Assembly: GCF_016807805.1 (NCBI RefSeq)
Contig: NZ_CP063362.1
Coordinates: forward strand, 4,320,501-4,384,500
Length of the DNA: 64,000 nucleotides
From: Xanthobacter dioxanivorans
Lineage (GTDB): Bacteria; Pseudomonadota; Alphaproteobacteria; Rhizobiales; Xanthobacteraceae
Direction: 5' to 3'
Under the pieces are notes generated by a model. The model was given only the letters and a program-made list of their open reading frames with translations, did not search any database and was not told the origin of the DNA. Numbering within the stretch: position 1 is the first letter of the stretch; every line of letters starts with the position of its first letter. The position numbers and the translations under genes are program-made. Shown piece after piece: positions 9,080 through 19,441 of the stretch.

Positions 9080-9115
9080 TATTGAGCGTTCGATCAATAT
9101 CCTGATGTTCGAACA
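9080..9115. promoter_or_regulatory. Paired dyads upstream of the ABC operon, candidate GntR operators
   Basis: TATTGA and TCAATA (9080-9085 and 9094-9099) form a 6-bp inverted repeat with an 8-bp gap. TGTTCGAACA (9106-9115) is a perfect 10-bp palindrome. The word GTTCGATCAA at 9088-9097 recurs inverted at 10205-10214 in front of the GntR gene. These sites lie about 150-190 bp upstream of the substrate-binding protein start, between it and the GntR stop. Binding by the adjacent GntR protein is an inference. Confidence 0.5.
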
Positions 9116-9188
9116 AACGGGTGTCAACCAAATTTCGGCGCACTCACGCGATGGGCCTTGCGCGGCCGCGCCGCAGCCGGCTCCGGCT

Positions 9189-10094
9189 TCAGGCGCGCTT
9201 CCTGCGCACGAAGCTCTCCATCTGTTCCATCACCCGCGCGAGGCTGTCGCGATAGTGCGCCATCAGCAGCACCTCGGCCTCGTCGGCCCGCCGCGCCAGC
9301 ACCGCCTCGGCCATGGCCTGGTGCTGGCTGCGCACCTCGTCGAACAGGGAATAGGACTGGGCCATGCTGAGCACGATGAAGCGGCGGTAGCGCTGGCACT
9401 GGTCCGACAGGGTGGCGCAGAAATGCAGCAGCCAACGGGACTCGCAGGCGGCGATGAGGCTGGTGTGGAAGCGGTCGTGACGCCGCTCCCATTCGTCGAT
9501 TGCCGCATTGTCGTCGGAGGAGGAGGGCAGGGGGCTGCGCACGAGGCGGTGCAGGGCGACGAGGATCTCGTCCTCCCAATCCTCGCCGCCGCGGGCGATG
9601 GAATCGCGCAGCGCCTGGCAGCTCAGCTGGATGCGCAGCTGGCACAGATCGTTGAGGTCCTTGAGGGACAGGGGCGCCGCCATGAAGCCGCGCTGGCCCT
9701 CGAAGTCCACCAGCCGCTCGGAGGCGAGGCGCACCAGCGCCTCGCGCAGCGGGCCGATGCCCACCTCGTAGCGGGCGCTCAGCTGGCGGAAGGGCAGGCG
9801 GGTGCCCGGCGTGATGCGACCGGCGATGAGGTCCGAGCGCAGGCGGGCGTAGATGCCCTCGCCCAGGGTCTTGGGATCGCCCTCCCCGGCGGCGGTCTCC
9901 ATGTCGAGCACCACCGCCGCGGGCTTGCCGTCATGCGGGTCCGCCCCCGCTCCGGTTCGGGTGGCGCGGCGCCGCACCGGGGCGGCGGAGGCCCGTCCGG
10001 CCTTGGCCGCGTTGGGCTTCAGCGCGGCTGCCTTCGCAGCGCCGGCTGCGGCGGAAGTGGCGCGCGAGGCGGGCTTGGTCTTTGAATTCGGCAT
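9189..10094 (-). CDS. GntR family regulator with FCD ligand-binding domain
   Basis: A 301-residue regulator. An unusual Ala/Lys-rich, low-complexity N-terminus of about 75 residues precedes the winged helix (GIYARLRSDLIAGRI ... IGPLREALVRLASERLVDF, roughly 85-155). An all-helical FCD domain follows. Its metal-site-like residues include the Asp/His in DRFHTSLIAACES and the His in RSQHQAMAEAV. The ATG at 10094 was chosen because it follows GGAATTTCAG; an ATG 33 bp earlier lacks a site. FadR-type FCD regulators respond to organic acids. The natural target is the ABC operon downstream and the divergent LVIVD gene, which share a 10-bp word. Confidence 0.87.
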   Translation of the reverse strand: MPNSKTKPASRATSAAAGAAKAAALKPNAAKAGRASAAPVRRRATRTGAGADPHDGKPAAVVLDMETAAGEGDPKTLGEGIYARLRSDLIAGRITPGTRLPFRQLSARYEVGIGPLREALVRLASERLVDFEGQRGFMAAPLSLKDLNDLCQLRIQLSCQALRDSIARGGEDWEDEILVALHRLVRSPLPSSSDDNAAIDEWERRHDRFHTSLIAACESRWLLHFCATLSDQCQRYRRFIVLSMAQSYSLFDEVRSQHQAMAEAVLARRADEAEVLLMAHYRDSLARVMEQMESFVRRKRA

Positions 10095-10191
10095 CTGAAA
10101 TTCCAACAAGTGTGCGGCTGGCCGCAAATGCGCTGCGTATGCCGGTCATTATGAACACAAATCGCAAAATCGTCGATAGATCGATTTGTTG

Positions 10192-10214
10192 GATCAGAAT
10201 GCACTTGATCGAAC
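10192..10214. promoter_or_regulatory. Candidate GntR operator in the GntR/LVIVD divergent region
   Basis: GATCA and TGATC (10192-10196 and 10206-10210) form an inverted repeat with a 9-bp gap. It overlaps TTGATCGAAC, the exact reverse complement of the word at 9088-9097 upstream of the ABC operon. A further CGATagATCG dyad lies just to the left (about 10174-10183). The sites fall between the GntR start and the divergent LVIVD start. Confidence 0.5.
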
Positions 10215-10317
10215 ATCGAAGTCCTGAGAGAAAATAGGGACGGATCACGCGGCCCGCGGACGGCTCGCCAGACGGAGCTCCGCGCGTCCCGCCGCCGCCG
10301 AACCTTAAGGACGCATC

Positions 10318-11561
10318 ATGCTGATGACCAAGCAACCGCCCGCCGGCGAGCAGGGCTCCACGCGCAATTTCCGCCTGCTCGCCCAGCATGAGCTCGGCGG
10401 CTTCGGCGGCCTCGGCGAGGGCATGTCGATCCAGATCGCCAGGGACGGCCGGCGTATCCTCTGGCTCGCCCACGAAAGCGCGCCGAAGAACTTCACCGGC
10501 ATGGACGTGACCGATCCCAGGAACCCGCGGATCGTGGTGCAGACCGAGCTGCCCCAGTCGCACATGCGCTCGAACTCGCTGGAGGTCACCGGCGACATCA
10601 TGGCGGTGGCCTACCAGACCCAGAAGGCCGGCCAGCAGCCGGCGGGGCTGGAGCTGTTCGACGTGTCAGTGCCGGAGAACCCGCGCTCCATCGCCTTCCT
10701 CGATGCCTCCGGCCCCCACTCGCGCGGGGTGCACCAGCTGTGGTTCTGCGACGGCGAGTTCGTCCACATGGCCGCCGGCGCGCCCGACTTCATCCCGCGC
10801 AACCCGCTGGACGACCAGTGCTATCGCATCATCGACGTGCGCAATCCGTCGAAGCCGGTGGAGGCAGGGCGCTGGTGGCTGCCCGGCACGCGGGAGGGCG
10901 ACGCCGCCCCGCCCCCGGTGCGCCACAAGCCGGAGAACGACTTCGGCTTCCGCGCCCACAACACCAACGTCTACCCGCAGCGGCCGGACCGCTGCTATCT
11001 CGGCTATCTCGATGCCGGCATGATCATCCTCGACATCTCCGACAAGTCGGCGCCCAAGCAGGTGGCGCGGTGGGACAATTCCCCCCCTACGTGGGCTTCA
11101 CCCACACCGCGCTGCCGCTGTTCGACCGCGGGCTCATGGTGGTGAGCGATGAATCCGTGGTGGACGACGGCAAGGACTGGCCCAAGCTCATCTGGATCCT
11201 CGACGTGCGGGAGGAGACCAACCCCATCCCCATCGCCACCTGCCCGCCGCCGGCGCTGGACGTCTACGCCCACCGGGGCGGGCGCATCGGCGCCCACAAC
11301 CTGCACGAGAACGTGCCGCTGCCGACCTCCTGGTTCTCGGACCAGGTGATCATCGGCACCTTCTTCAATGGCGGGCTGCGCGCCTACGACATCTCCAACC
11401 CCTACCAGCCCACGGAGATCGGCCACTTCGTGCCGCCGGCGCCGCGCCTTGCGCCCACCGGCGCGATCCAGCTCAATGACGTGTTCGTGGACGAGCGCGG
11501 CATCGTCTACACGGTCGACCGCCACGTGGGCGGCCTCTACGTGCTGGAGATGGACTTCTGA
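10318..11561 (+). pseudogene. LVIVD-repeat beta-propeller protein gene, frameshifted
   Basis: Two adjoining reading frames make one protein of the LVIVD-repeat family. These are propeller-like proteins with repeats such as LELFDVSVPENPRSIAFLD, YRIIDVRNPSKPVEAGRWW, GMIILDISDKSAPKQVARW and LRAYDISNPYQPTEIGHF. The frame breaks at a run of seven Cs (11081-11087). With eight Cs the reading is ...WDNSPPYVGFTHT... and a continuous 414-residue product results. As written, the first frame runs only to 11145. The last repeats (GLRAYDIS..., GGLYVLEMDF) are intact in the second frame, so the break is recent, a read error, or a slippage switch. No signal peptide is evident. Function is unknown. It is divergent from the GntR gene. 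Confidence 0.8.
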
Positions 11562-11641
11562 GCCCGCTTGCACCCGCCACGCTCTTCGGCGGCGGCCCGT
11601 TCGGCCGGCGGCTCGGCCGGCCGGGGGCGGGGCGCATTCCG

Positions 11642-12649
11642 GTGACGGTGGTCACAGGCTTCCTCGGCGCCGGCAAGACCACCCTCATCCGCGCCGCGCT
11701 GGCCCATCCCGCGGCGGCGCGCACGGCGGTGATCGTCAACGAGTTCGCCGAGACCGGCATCGACGACGTGCTGCTGCGCACCGCCTCGCAGGACGTGACC
11801 CTCATCGGCAACGGCTGCATCTGCTGCGCCGCCCGCAGCGACCTGAACCGGGCGCTGCGGGCGCTCTACGCCGACCGCGAGCGCGGCGCGGTGCCGCCTT
11901 TCGACCGGGTGGTGGTGGAGACCTCCGGCGTGAGCGAGCCGGCCCCGGTGCTGCAGAACTTCGCCACCGACCGCACGGTGACCAGCGCCTATGCCCTGGA
12001 GGGCCTCGTTACCGTCGTCGACAGCGTCCTCGCGTCCCGCACCCAGGCCCATGCGCCCATCTGGAGCGAGCAGGTGGCGCTGGCGGACCGCATCGTCCTC
12101 ACCAAGGCCGACCTTCTCCCGCCCGCAAGTGCGGCGGCGACGCGTGCCCTCGTCGGCGCGCTCAATCCGCAGGCGGCGATCGCCGATGCGGCCGACGTGC
12201 GCGAGGCGCCCGCTTTCCTTTTCGGCGCGCCGGGGCATGAGCGCACGGGCTTTGCCTGCACGCCGCAGCCGGCGCTCCCGGCCGGCGCGCCCTATGTGTC
12301 GTTCGTCCTCACCTTCGACGCGCCGTTCCACTGGGCCCTGTTCACCCGGATCATGGATGCGCTGGCGGCTACCCGCGGGGAGGACCTGCTGCGGGTCAAG
12401 GGGCTGGTGAACGTGGAAGGCTGCGCCGGGCCGGTGGTGGTGCACCATGTGCAGCACCTCGCCGCCCCGCCGGAGGAGCTTTCCGCCTGGCCGGCGACGG
12501 CAGGCGGCGCCGACCGGCGCACCCGCCTCGTCTTCATCACCCGCGGCCTGTCGCGGCAGAAGGTGGTGGCGTTGTTCGCCGCCCACCTGGACCTCGTGGC
12601 CGCGGACGCCGCGCGCCTCGACCCCGACGCCGCCATGCGTGCGGGCTGA
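11642..12649 (+). CDS. CobW/COG0523 family GTPase (metal-trafficking type)
   Basis: A 335-residue G3E-family GTPase. It has Walker A GFLGAGKTT right at the N-terminus, the metal-binding CxCC motif in GNGCICCAARSDL near residue 58, the Walker B-like VVVETSGVSEP, the guanine-specificity TKAD near residue 155, and a CobW C-terminal domain (GLVNVEG ... VVHHVQHL). Family members deliver metals such as Zn or Co, or service metalloenzymes. The GTG start leaves only a few residues before the P-loop. The frame is open for about 28 codons upstream without an ATG, GTG or TTG, so the true start is uncertain. It follows the LVIVD gene by 80 bp. Confidence 0.85.
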   Translation: MTVVTGFLGAGKTTLIRAALAHPAAARTAVIVNEFAETGIDDVLLRTASQDVTLIGNGCICCAARSDLNRALRALYADRERGAVPPFDRVVVETSGVSEPAPVLQNFATDRTVTSAYALEGLVTVVDSVLASRTQAHAPIWSEQVALADRIVLTKADLLPPASAAATRALVGALNPQAAIADAADVREAPAFLFGAPGHERTGFACTPQPALPAGAPYVSFVLTFDAPFHWALFTRIMDALAATRGEDLLRVKGLVNVEGCAGPVVVHHVQHLAAPPEELSAWPATAGGADRRTRLVFITRGLSRQKVVALFAAHLDLVAADAARLDPDAAMRAG

Positions 12650-12660
12650 GGCCGGCGGCG

Positions 12661-13686
12661 TCAGTTCGGGGCGACCAGCGCGCGGCGGGTCCGGTCGTAG
12701 CGCCACATGGCGCCGGGGCAGACGCGGGTGCCGCCGACGCTGCGCTCCACCGCGTTGGCGCTGGCATGGTCGAAGCCGCCCTTGAGCGCCGCCGCGCCGG
12801 CGGGGGTGAGCCTGATCTCGGCGGCGGCATAGGCCCGATAGGAGCCGGCCGCCGCGCTGTCGTCGCCGGGGGCAAAGCGCATGGACCCCGCATCGCTGGA
12901 GCGGAAGGGCAGGCCGGCGATGAGCGGCTCGTGGGCGAAGGCGAGCCCGTCGAGCCGCAGGAAGAACGGCAAGTCGGCGAGGAACTGCGCCTCGTCCATG
13001 GAATGCACCGCCGCATAGACGTGCGCCACCTTGGCCGGCCCGTCCGCGAGCCGCCGAAGGATGCGTTCCTCGGTGAGCGACAGCCCGCTCCTGGGCGCCG
13101 GCAGCTCGGCGATGAGCCGGGCGAGGGCCGGCAGCAGGTGGGGCAGGGGCCCGCGGCCACGCATCTCGTGTGCGCGAGCGAGGAAGTCGGCGAGCGGACG
13201 AGGCGTGGGCGCGGTGAATGCCTCCCACGCTTCGCGGGCGATTTCCAGCTGCACATGGGTGACCGGCGCGCGGTGGGCTTCCAGGGCACGCATCTCGTCG
13301 GGCGCCATGACGCCCAGATAGTGCGAGGCCTGCACCAGGAAGAGGCCCATGCGCTCCTCCTCGTGGGCGAAATAGTCGAGCAGCTGGATCAGCTGGAGCT
13401 GGTCGTAAAGGTCGTGCTCGAACCACAGCTCCACCTGCGCGTAGGCGGAGTGCACCTCGATCTGCGCGTCGCGGTGGGCGAAATCCGCCCTCACCTCGTC
13501 GAACGGCAGGCCGAGGGCGTCCGAGAGGAAGTCGGCGCGCACGTCCGACACCTCCTCAAGGATGGTACCGGGCGGCACCGGCCCGTCGTGCAGCATGTCC
13601 TGCCAGGGAAGGAGGTGACCGAAGATGCCGGCCGCGCGCAGCCGTTCCACCGCCGAATCGCCGTTGGTGACAATGAGCTTCGCCAT
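12661..13686 (-). CDS. DUF1835 domain-containing protein
   Basis: A 341-residue protein beginning MAKLIVTNGDSAVERLRAAG. This is the N-terminal DUF1835 signature, with the following ILPWxD-like segment (HLLPWQDMLHDGPVP) near residue 25. Acidic and aromatic residues such as VELWFEHDLYDQLQLIQLL near residue 90 are also typical. A DUF3658-like C-terminal part carries a predicted winged-helix-like segment (LSLTEERILRRLADG). No enzymatic function is established for the family. The gene converges on the CobW gene, with only 11 bp between stops. Confidence 0.8.
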   Translation of the reverse strand: MAKLIVTNGDSAVERLRAAGIFGHLLPWQDMLHDGPVPPGTILEEVSDVRADFLSDALGLPFDEVRADFAHRDAQIEVHSAYAQVELWFEHDLYDQLQLIQLLDYFAHEEERMGLFLVQASHYLGVMAPDEMRALEAHRAPVTHVQLEIAREAWEAFTAPTPRPLADFLARAHEMRGRGPLPHLLPALARLIAELPAPRSGLSLTEERILRRLADGPAKVAHVYAAVHSMDEAQFLADLPFFLRLDGLAFAHEPLIAGLPFRSSDAGSMRFAPGDDSAAAGSYRAYAAAEIRLTPAGAAALKGGFDHASANAVERSVGGTRVCPGAMWRYDRTRRALVAPN

Positions 13687-13688
13687 GA

Positions 13689-15719
<2,031 letters not shown>

Positions 15720-15824
15720 GGCTCGACGCCCCGCCCGCCATCGGGTGAGGAGGCACGGCGTGGACAGGTGCTGCCGCTGCTGTGCCCGTGGTCGGCTTTC
15801 GCGCCCGTCCTCTTTTTCCCGACC

Positions 15825-15982
15825 GTCATCCCCCGGCTCGTCCGGGGGATCCACCCGGGCCCGAAACCGGTGCGGCCGGCAGGGCAGGGTTCCGGTGCAG
15901 ACGCCCCCGGGCGTCAGCGCCGGTCGGGAGGGGGCGGACGTATCGCAGGCGTGGATGCCCCGGACACGCCGGGGCACGATGG
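15825..15982. repeat. Dispersed palindromic (REP/BIME-like) repeat between eno and the 3-hydroxyacyl-CoA dehydrogenase gene
   Basis: The gene-free stretch 15720-16076 holds GTCATCCCCCGGCTCGTCCG followed by its partner half GGGGGATCCAC. An opposite-facing copy, GTGGATGCCCCGGACACGCC..., runs to 15982. The same two-headed design recurs at 34797-34859 and in half form at 34550-34576. Such palindromes are typical mobile-like REP elements of this order. Nothing else coding is visible here. Confidence 0.7.
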
Positions 15983-16076
15983 CGGCTTGAACATCCCCAC
16001 TGCCTTCGCCCCGTCTCCCCCTCCGGGCGGAAACGCCCGCGCACCGCGCGAGATGGCGGACATCGGGCGGGTATCG

Positions 16077-17117
16077 TCACGCCTCCCGGCTCACCGCCAC
16101 CGGGTCGCTGGCCGGGAAGCTCTCCTCCAGCGCCTCGTCGAGGCGGTCGCTGAGCTCGCGCTTTTCCGCCGCCACATCCGCCGCGTGCTTCAGGGCCACG
16201 ATCTGGGTCAGCAGCGTGTCGCGCCGCTGCGCCAGCTCGGCGATGGAGCGGCCGGCGGCCTCCGCCTTCACGCCGTCCACCAGGGCGCGCTGGAGCGCCT
16301 CGGTCATCTCCGGCGTGCCGAGGTCGGCCCACCAGGTCTCGATGGCCGGCAGCAGGTGATGCAGGAAATGGCCGAGCCCACCCTCGCCGCCGCCGAGGTG
16401 GAAGGTCATGTGCGAGCCCATCAGCGCCCAGCGCAGGCCCGGCCCCTCGGAGACGGCCGCATCCACGTCCGCCACCGAGACCACGCCCTCGGCCACCAGG
16501 TGGATGGCCTCGCGCCACAGGGCCGCCTGGAGGCGGTTGGCCACGTGGCCCTTCACTTCCTTGTGGATCTCGATGGGGTGCTTGCCCATGGCCCGGTAGA
16601 AGGCCATGGCGGTGTCGATGGCGGCGCGGCTTCCCTTCTCGCCGCCCACCACCTCCACCAGGGGGATGAGGTGGGGCGGGTTGAACGGATGGCCGATGAT
16701 GCAGCGCTCGGGGTGCCGGCAGCCTTCCGAGATCCGGCTCGCCAGCAGGCCCGAGGACGAGGAGGCGATCACCACCTCGGGTGGCAGCACCGCATCCATG
16801 GCGGGAAACAGCTTCTGCTTGATCTCGTAGCGCTCCGGCGCGTTTTCCTGCACGAAGTCGGCGCCCGTCACCGCTGCCACCGGGTCCGGCTCGAAGCGCC
16901 AGCGCGTCGGGTCGATCTCGCCTTCGACGCCGAGCTCGGCGAGGATCGGCCAGGCGGCGGAGATGAGGCGCTGGGTGGCCTCCGCCGCGCCCGGGGCGGG
17001 ATCGCTCACCACCACGTCGAGGCCGCGGGAGAGGAACAGGGCCGCCCAGCTCGCGCCGATGGTGCCGGCGCCGATGACGGCGACGCGGCGGATTTCCGGA
17101 CTGGCGGCTTGCGACAT
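16077..17117 (-). CDS. 3-hydroxyacyl-CoA dehydrogenase family protein (single-domain)
   Basis: A 346-residue NAD-dependent dehydrogenase. It has a Rossmann motif VIGAGTIGASWAALF near residue 15, the catalytic His/Glu region HPFNPPHLIPLVEVVGG near residue 145 and the VKGHVANRLQAALWREA helix near residue 195. This size and motif set match L-carnitine dehydrogenase, L-gulonate dehydrogenase and related enzymes as well as true HADs, so the substrate is open. The C-terminus is extended by an acidic helix ending in LDEALEESFPASDP, a tail also seen at the end of unrelated alphaproteobacterial proteins. The ATG has a clear AAGGAGCC site. Confidence 0.85.
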   Translation of the reverse strand: MSQAASPEIRRVAVIGAGTIGASWAALFLSRGLDVVVSDPAPGAAEATQRLISAAWPILAELGVEGEIDPTRWRFEPDPVAAVTGADFVQENAPERYEIKQKLFPAMDAVLPPEVVIASSSSGLLASRISEGCRHPERCIIGHPFNPPHLIPLVEVVGGEKGSRAAIDTAMAFYRAMGKHPIEIHKEVKGHVANRLQAALWREAIHLVAEGVVSVADVDAAVSEGPGLRWALMGSHMTFHLGGGEGGLGHFLHHLLPAIETWWADLGTPEMTEALQRALVDGVKAEAAGRSIAELAQRRDTLLTQIVALKHAADVAAEKRELSDRLDEALEESFPASDPVAVSREA

Positions 17118-17238
17118 GGGAGGCTCCTTGTTGTGGCCCGAGGGTGGTCCGCAGCGGTTCTATCAGGACCCGCGCCGGGCCGGCATACATGCAAAGGTAT
17201 GGCTGGGTTTCCCCCCGCGGGCCCCGGCCGGGGGCACT

Positions 17239-17913
17239 TCAGCGCGGCACTTCGGCAAGGAGGTCGCGTACGCCGAGCCAGATGATCTGGACGCCGATGG
17301 CAAACAGGATGAAGGCGAACAGGCGCACCAGCACGTTGGTGCCGTTCTTGCCGAGCACCCGCTCGATGGCGGGGGCGTTGCGGAAGGCGAAATAGACGGT
17401 GAGCGCCACCGCGAGCAGGCCGGCGACGGCACCCGCGAGGCTCGCCGCCGACATGATGGCGTCGGTCCGCCATGTCGGCTTGTGGCTGGCGGCGAGGGCG
17501 ATGGTGGTGGCGATGGAGCCGGGTCCCACCGTGAGCGGCAGGGTGAGCGGATAGAACGCCTCGCCCTGGGCGCGCACGTCGTCGAGCTCCTCGCCTTCGG
17601 CGCGGTTGGCCGGCTCGTCGCCCCGGTGCAGCAGGTTCCAGCCCACGGCGGTCACCACCACCCCGCCGGCCACCCGCAGCACCGGCAGGGTGATGCCGAA
17701 AAAGAGCAGCACCTGCGCCCCCACGATCAGCGACCCGAGCAGCAGCAGGAAGCCGTAGAGGGCGACGCTGCGCGCCAGCTGCTCGCGCACGTCGGGCGAG
17801 CATTTGCGCACGAAATTGAGGAAGATCGGGGCGCCGCCGAGCGGATTGACGATGGGAAAGAGGGCCGCGAACACCGTGATGAAGATGTTGAACGCGTTGC
17901 TCACATAGCTCAT
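17239..17913 (-). CDS. MarC family integral membrane protein
   Basis: A 224-residue protein with six hydrophobic segments and the MarC-family hallmarks. These are FPIVNPLGGAPIFLNF near residue 20, and a second repeated motif TLPLTVGPGSIATTIALA near residue 130. An acidic loop (RAEGEELDDVRAQGE) separates the halves. The family is widespread in the inner membrane. Its transport role is unproven and the old link to multiple antibiotic resistance was withdrawn. It is a lone gene, on the minus strand with its neighbours. Confidence 0.9.
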   Translation of the reverse strand: MSYVSNAFNIFITVFAALFPIVNPLGGAPIFLNFVRKCSPDVREQLARSVALYGFLLLLGSLIVGAQVLLFFGITLPVLRVAGGVVVTAVGWNLLHRGDEPANRAEGEELDDVRAQGEAFYPLTLPLTVGPGSIATTIALAASHKPTWRTDAIMSAASLAGAVAGLLAVALTVYFAFRNAPAIERVLGKNGTNVLVRLFAFILFAIGVQIIWLGVRDLLAEVPR

Positions 17914-17974
17914 GCGGTGCCCCCGGCGCGCGACAGGCGGTCCATCCGGACGCCGCCTTGTCCCGCGGGCCGGG

Positions 17975-18724
17975 CTATTTGTCCACCCGCTCCCAGCCCT
18001 GGGGCGACAGGCGCTCCTGCGGCAGGAACCGCCGCTTGTAGTCCATCTTGCGCGAGCCCTGCACCCAGTAGCCCAGATAGACGTAGGGCAGCCCCATCTG
18101 GCGGGCCCGCGCCACGTGGTCGAGGATGAGGAAGGTGCCGAGCGAGCGCGCCGTGGCCGCCGGATTGTAGAAGGAATAGACCATCGACAGCCCGTCCGAG
18201 AGGACGTCGGTGAGGGCCACCGCCATCAGGTCGCCGGCGGCGCGGGGGATGATCCGGGTGTCCGGGCCGCGCTTGCGGTATTCCACCAGCCGGGTGTGGA
18301 CGTGGGTGTCCTCCACCATCATGGCGTAGTCGAGCACGCTCATGTCGGCCATGCCGCCGCTGCCGTGGCGGGCGCTCACATAGGAGCGGAACAGGGAATA
18401 CTGCTCCGAGGTGGGGGTGGCCGGCTTCAGCAGGCCGATGAGGTCGGCATTGTCCGCCGAGACACGGCGGTTGCCGCGGCTTTCCTTGAAATCCTCCACG
18501 CAGATGCGCACAGAGACGCAGGCCTTGCAGCCTTCGCAGGCGGGCCGGTAGGCGATGGACTGGCTGCGCCGGAAGCCGCCCTGGGTGAGCACGTCGTTCA
18601 GCACGGCCGCGCGGTCGCCGACGAGGTGGGTGAACACCTTCCGCTCCTCCCGCCCCGGCAGATAGGGGCAGGGGGAGGGGGCCGTCAGATAGAATTGCGG
18701 TGTATCGCGCGGATGCTCGGTCAC
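17975..18724 (-). CDS. bpt: Aspartate/glutamate leucyltransferase (bacterial protein transferase, ATE-like)
   Basis: A 249-residue aminoacyl-tRNA-protein transferase that adds Leu to proteins with N-terminal Asp or Glu, creating an N-degron read by ClpS/ClpAP. The family signature is seen in [24 protein letters not shown] at the start (its Cys and Tyr), the [12 protein letters not shown] motif near residue 63 and the GNAT-like end [20 protein letters not shown] near residue 215. The start is GTG. It lies just downstream of the RDD gene, an arrangement common in this order. Confidence 0.92.
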   Translation of the reverse strand: MTEHPRDTPQFYLTAPSPCPYLPGREERKVFTHLVGDRAAVLNDVLTQGGFRRSQSIAYRPACEGCKACVSVRICVEDFKESRGNRRVSADNADLIGLLKPATPTSEQYSLFRSYVSARHGSGGMADMSVLDYAMMVEDTHVHTRLVEYRKRGPDTRIIPRAAGDLMAVALTDVLSDGLSMVYSFYNPAATARSLGTFLILDHVARARQMGLPYVYLGYWVQGSRKMDYKRRFLPQERLSPQGWERVDK

Positions 18725-18804
18725 GTCGCTCGGGCCTCAGACACGGACAGCATCGCCGCAGGTCGCGGGCTCGTCAAAGGCGAAGGTGGGACGCATGTGA
18801 AAAT

Positions 18805-19350
18805 TCAGGCGCGGCGGCGCAGGGCGGCGGCCCGCTGATCGTTGTTCACCACCACCGTGCCGAGCAGGAAATCGTGCAGCAGCCGGCGCCGGTCGTTGAA
18901 CAGGGGCACCAGCAGCACCAGCGGCGTGAGGGCCGAGATGGACACCCAGAAGCCCACCGCGTGCACCGCGCCGAGCAGCGAGTAGCAGGGCGCGCCATAC
19001 CAGGTGCGCATCTCCAGCTCCATGAGTCGCATGCCGAGGGTGGCCGAGGCGGGAGAGCCGAGGGTGATGGCGTTGTAGGCGACGGCCCAGACCACGAACG
19101 CCGGGCTGAGCAGCCAGAACAGCATCCAGCCGAGGCCCAGCGTGACGAGGCCGAACACGAAGATGAACACGGCGAGGAGGACGATGGGGCCGATGACCAT
19201 CATCGCATCCACGCAGAAGGCCACCAGCCGGCGGGAAAGCACGCCCTCGAAATATTCCGGCTGGGTCACCGGGTCGTAGGCGTGGGGGCGCGGCGCGTCG
19301 GACACGCCGATGCGGGGCGGCTCGCGGGGCGTGTCGCTGGTGTGGCTCAT
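18805..19350 (-). CDS. RDD family membrane protein
   Basis: A 181-residue protein whose RDD domain begins with SRRLVAFCVDAMMV (the Arg and Asp of the name) and continues with three or four hydrophobic segments. The conserved GSPASATLGMRLMELEM lies near residue 105 and DFLLGTVVV near the end. Family roles are mostly unknown, with some members acting in ion exchange. The ATG at 19350 was chosen because GGAAGGAGCC lies just upstream; an ATG 21 bp earlier overlaps that ribosome site. Confidence 0.85.
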   Translation of the reverse strand: MSHTSDTPREPPRIGVSDAPRPHAYDPVTQPEYFEGVLSRRLVAFCVDAMMVIGPIVLLAVFIFVFGLVTLGLGWMLFWLLSPAFVVWAVAYNAITLGSPASATLGMRLMELEMRTWYGAPCYSLLGAVHAVGFWVSISALTPLVLLVPLFNDRRRLLHDFLLGTVVVNNDQRAAALRRRA

Positions 19351-19441
19351 GGACAAGGCTCCTTCCGACACCTTCAGGTGGTGGAGAAAGACGGCGGCTT
19401 CAAGATGCGCGTGCGCCGGAGAGCCGATGCGCCGCCGCGCC

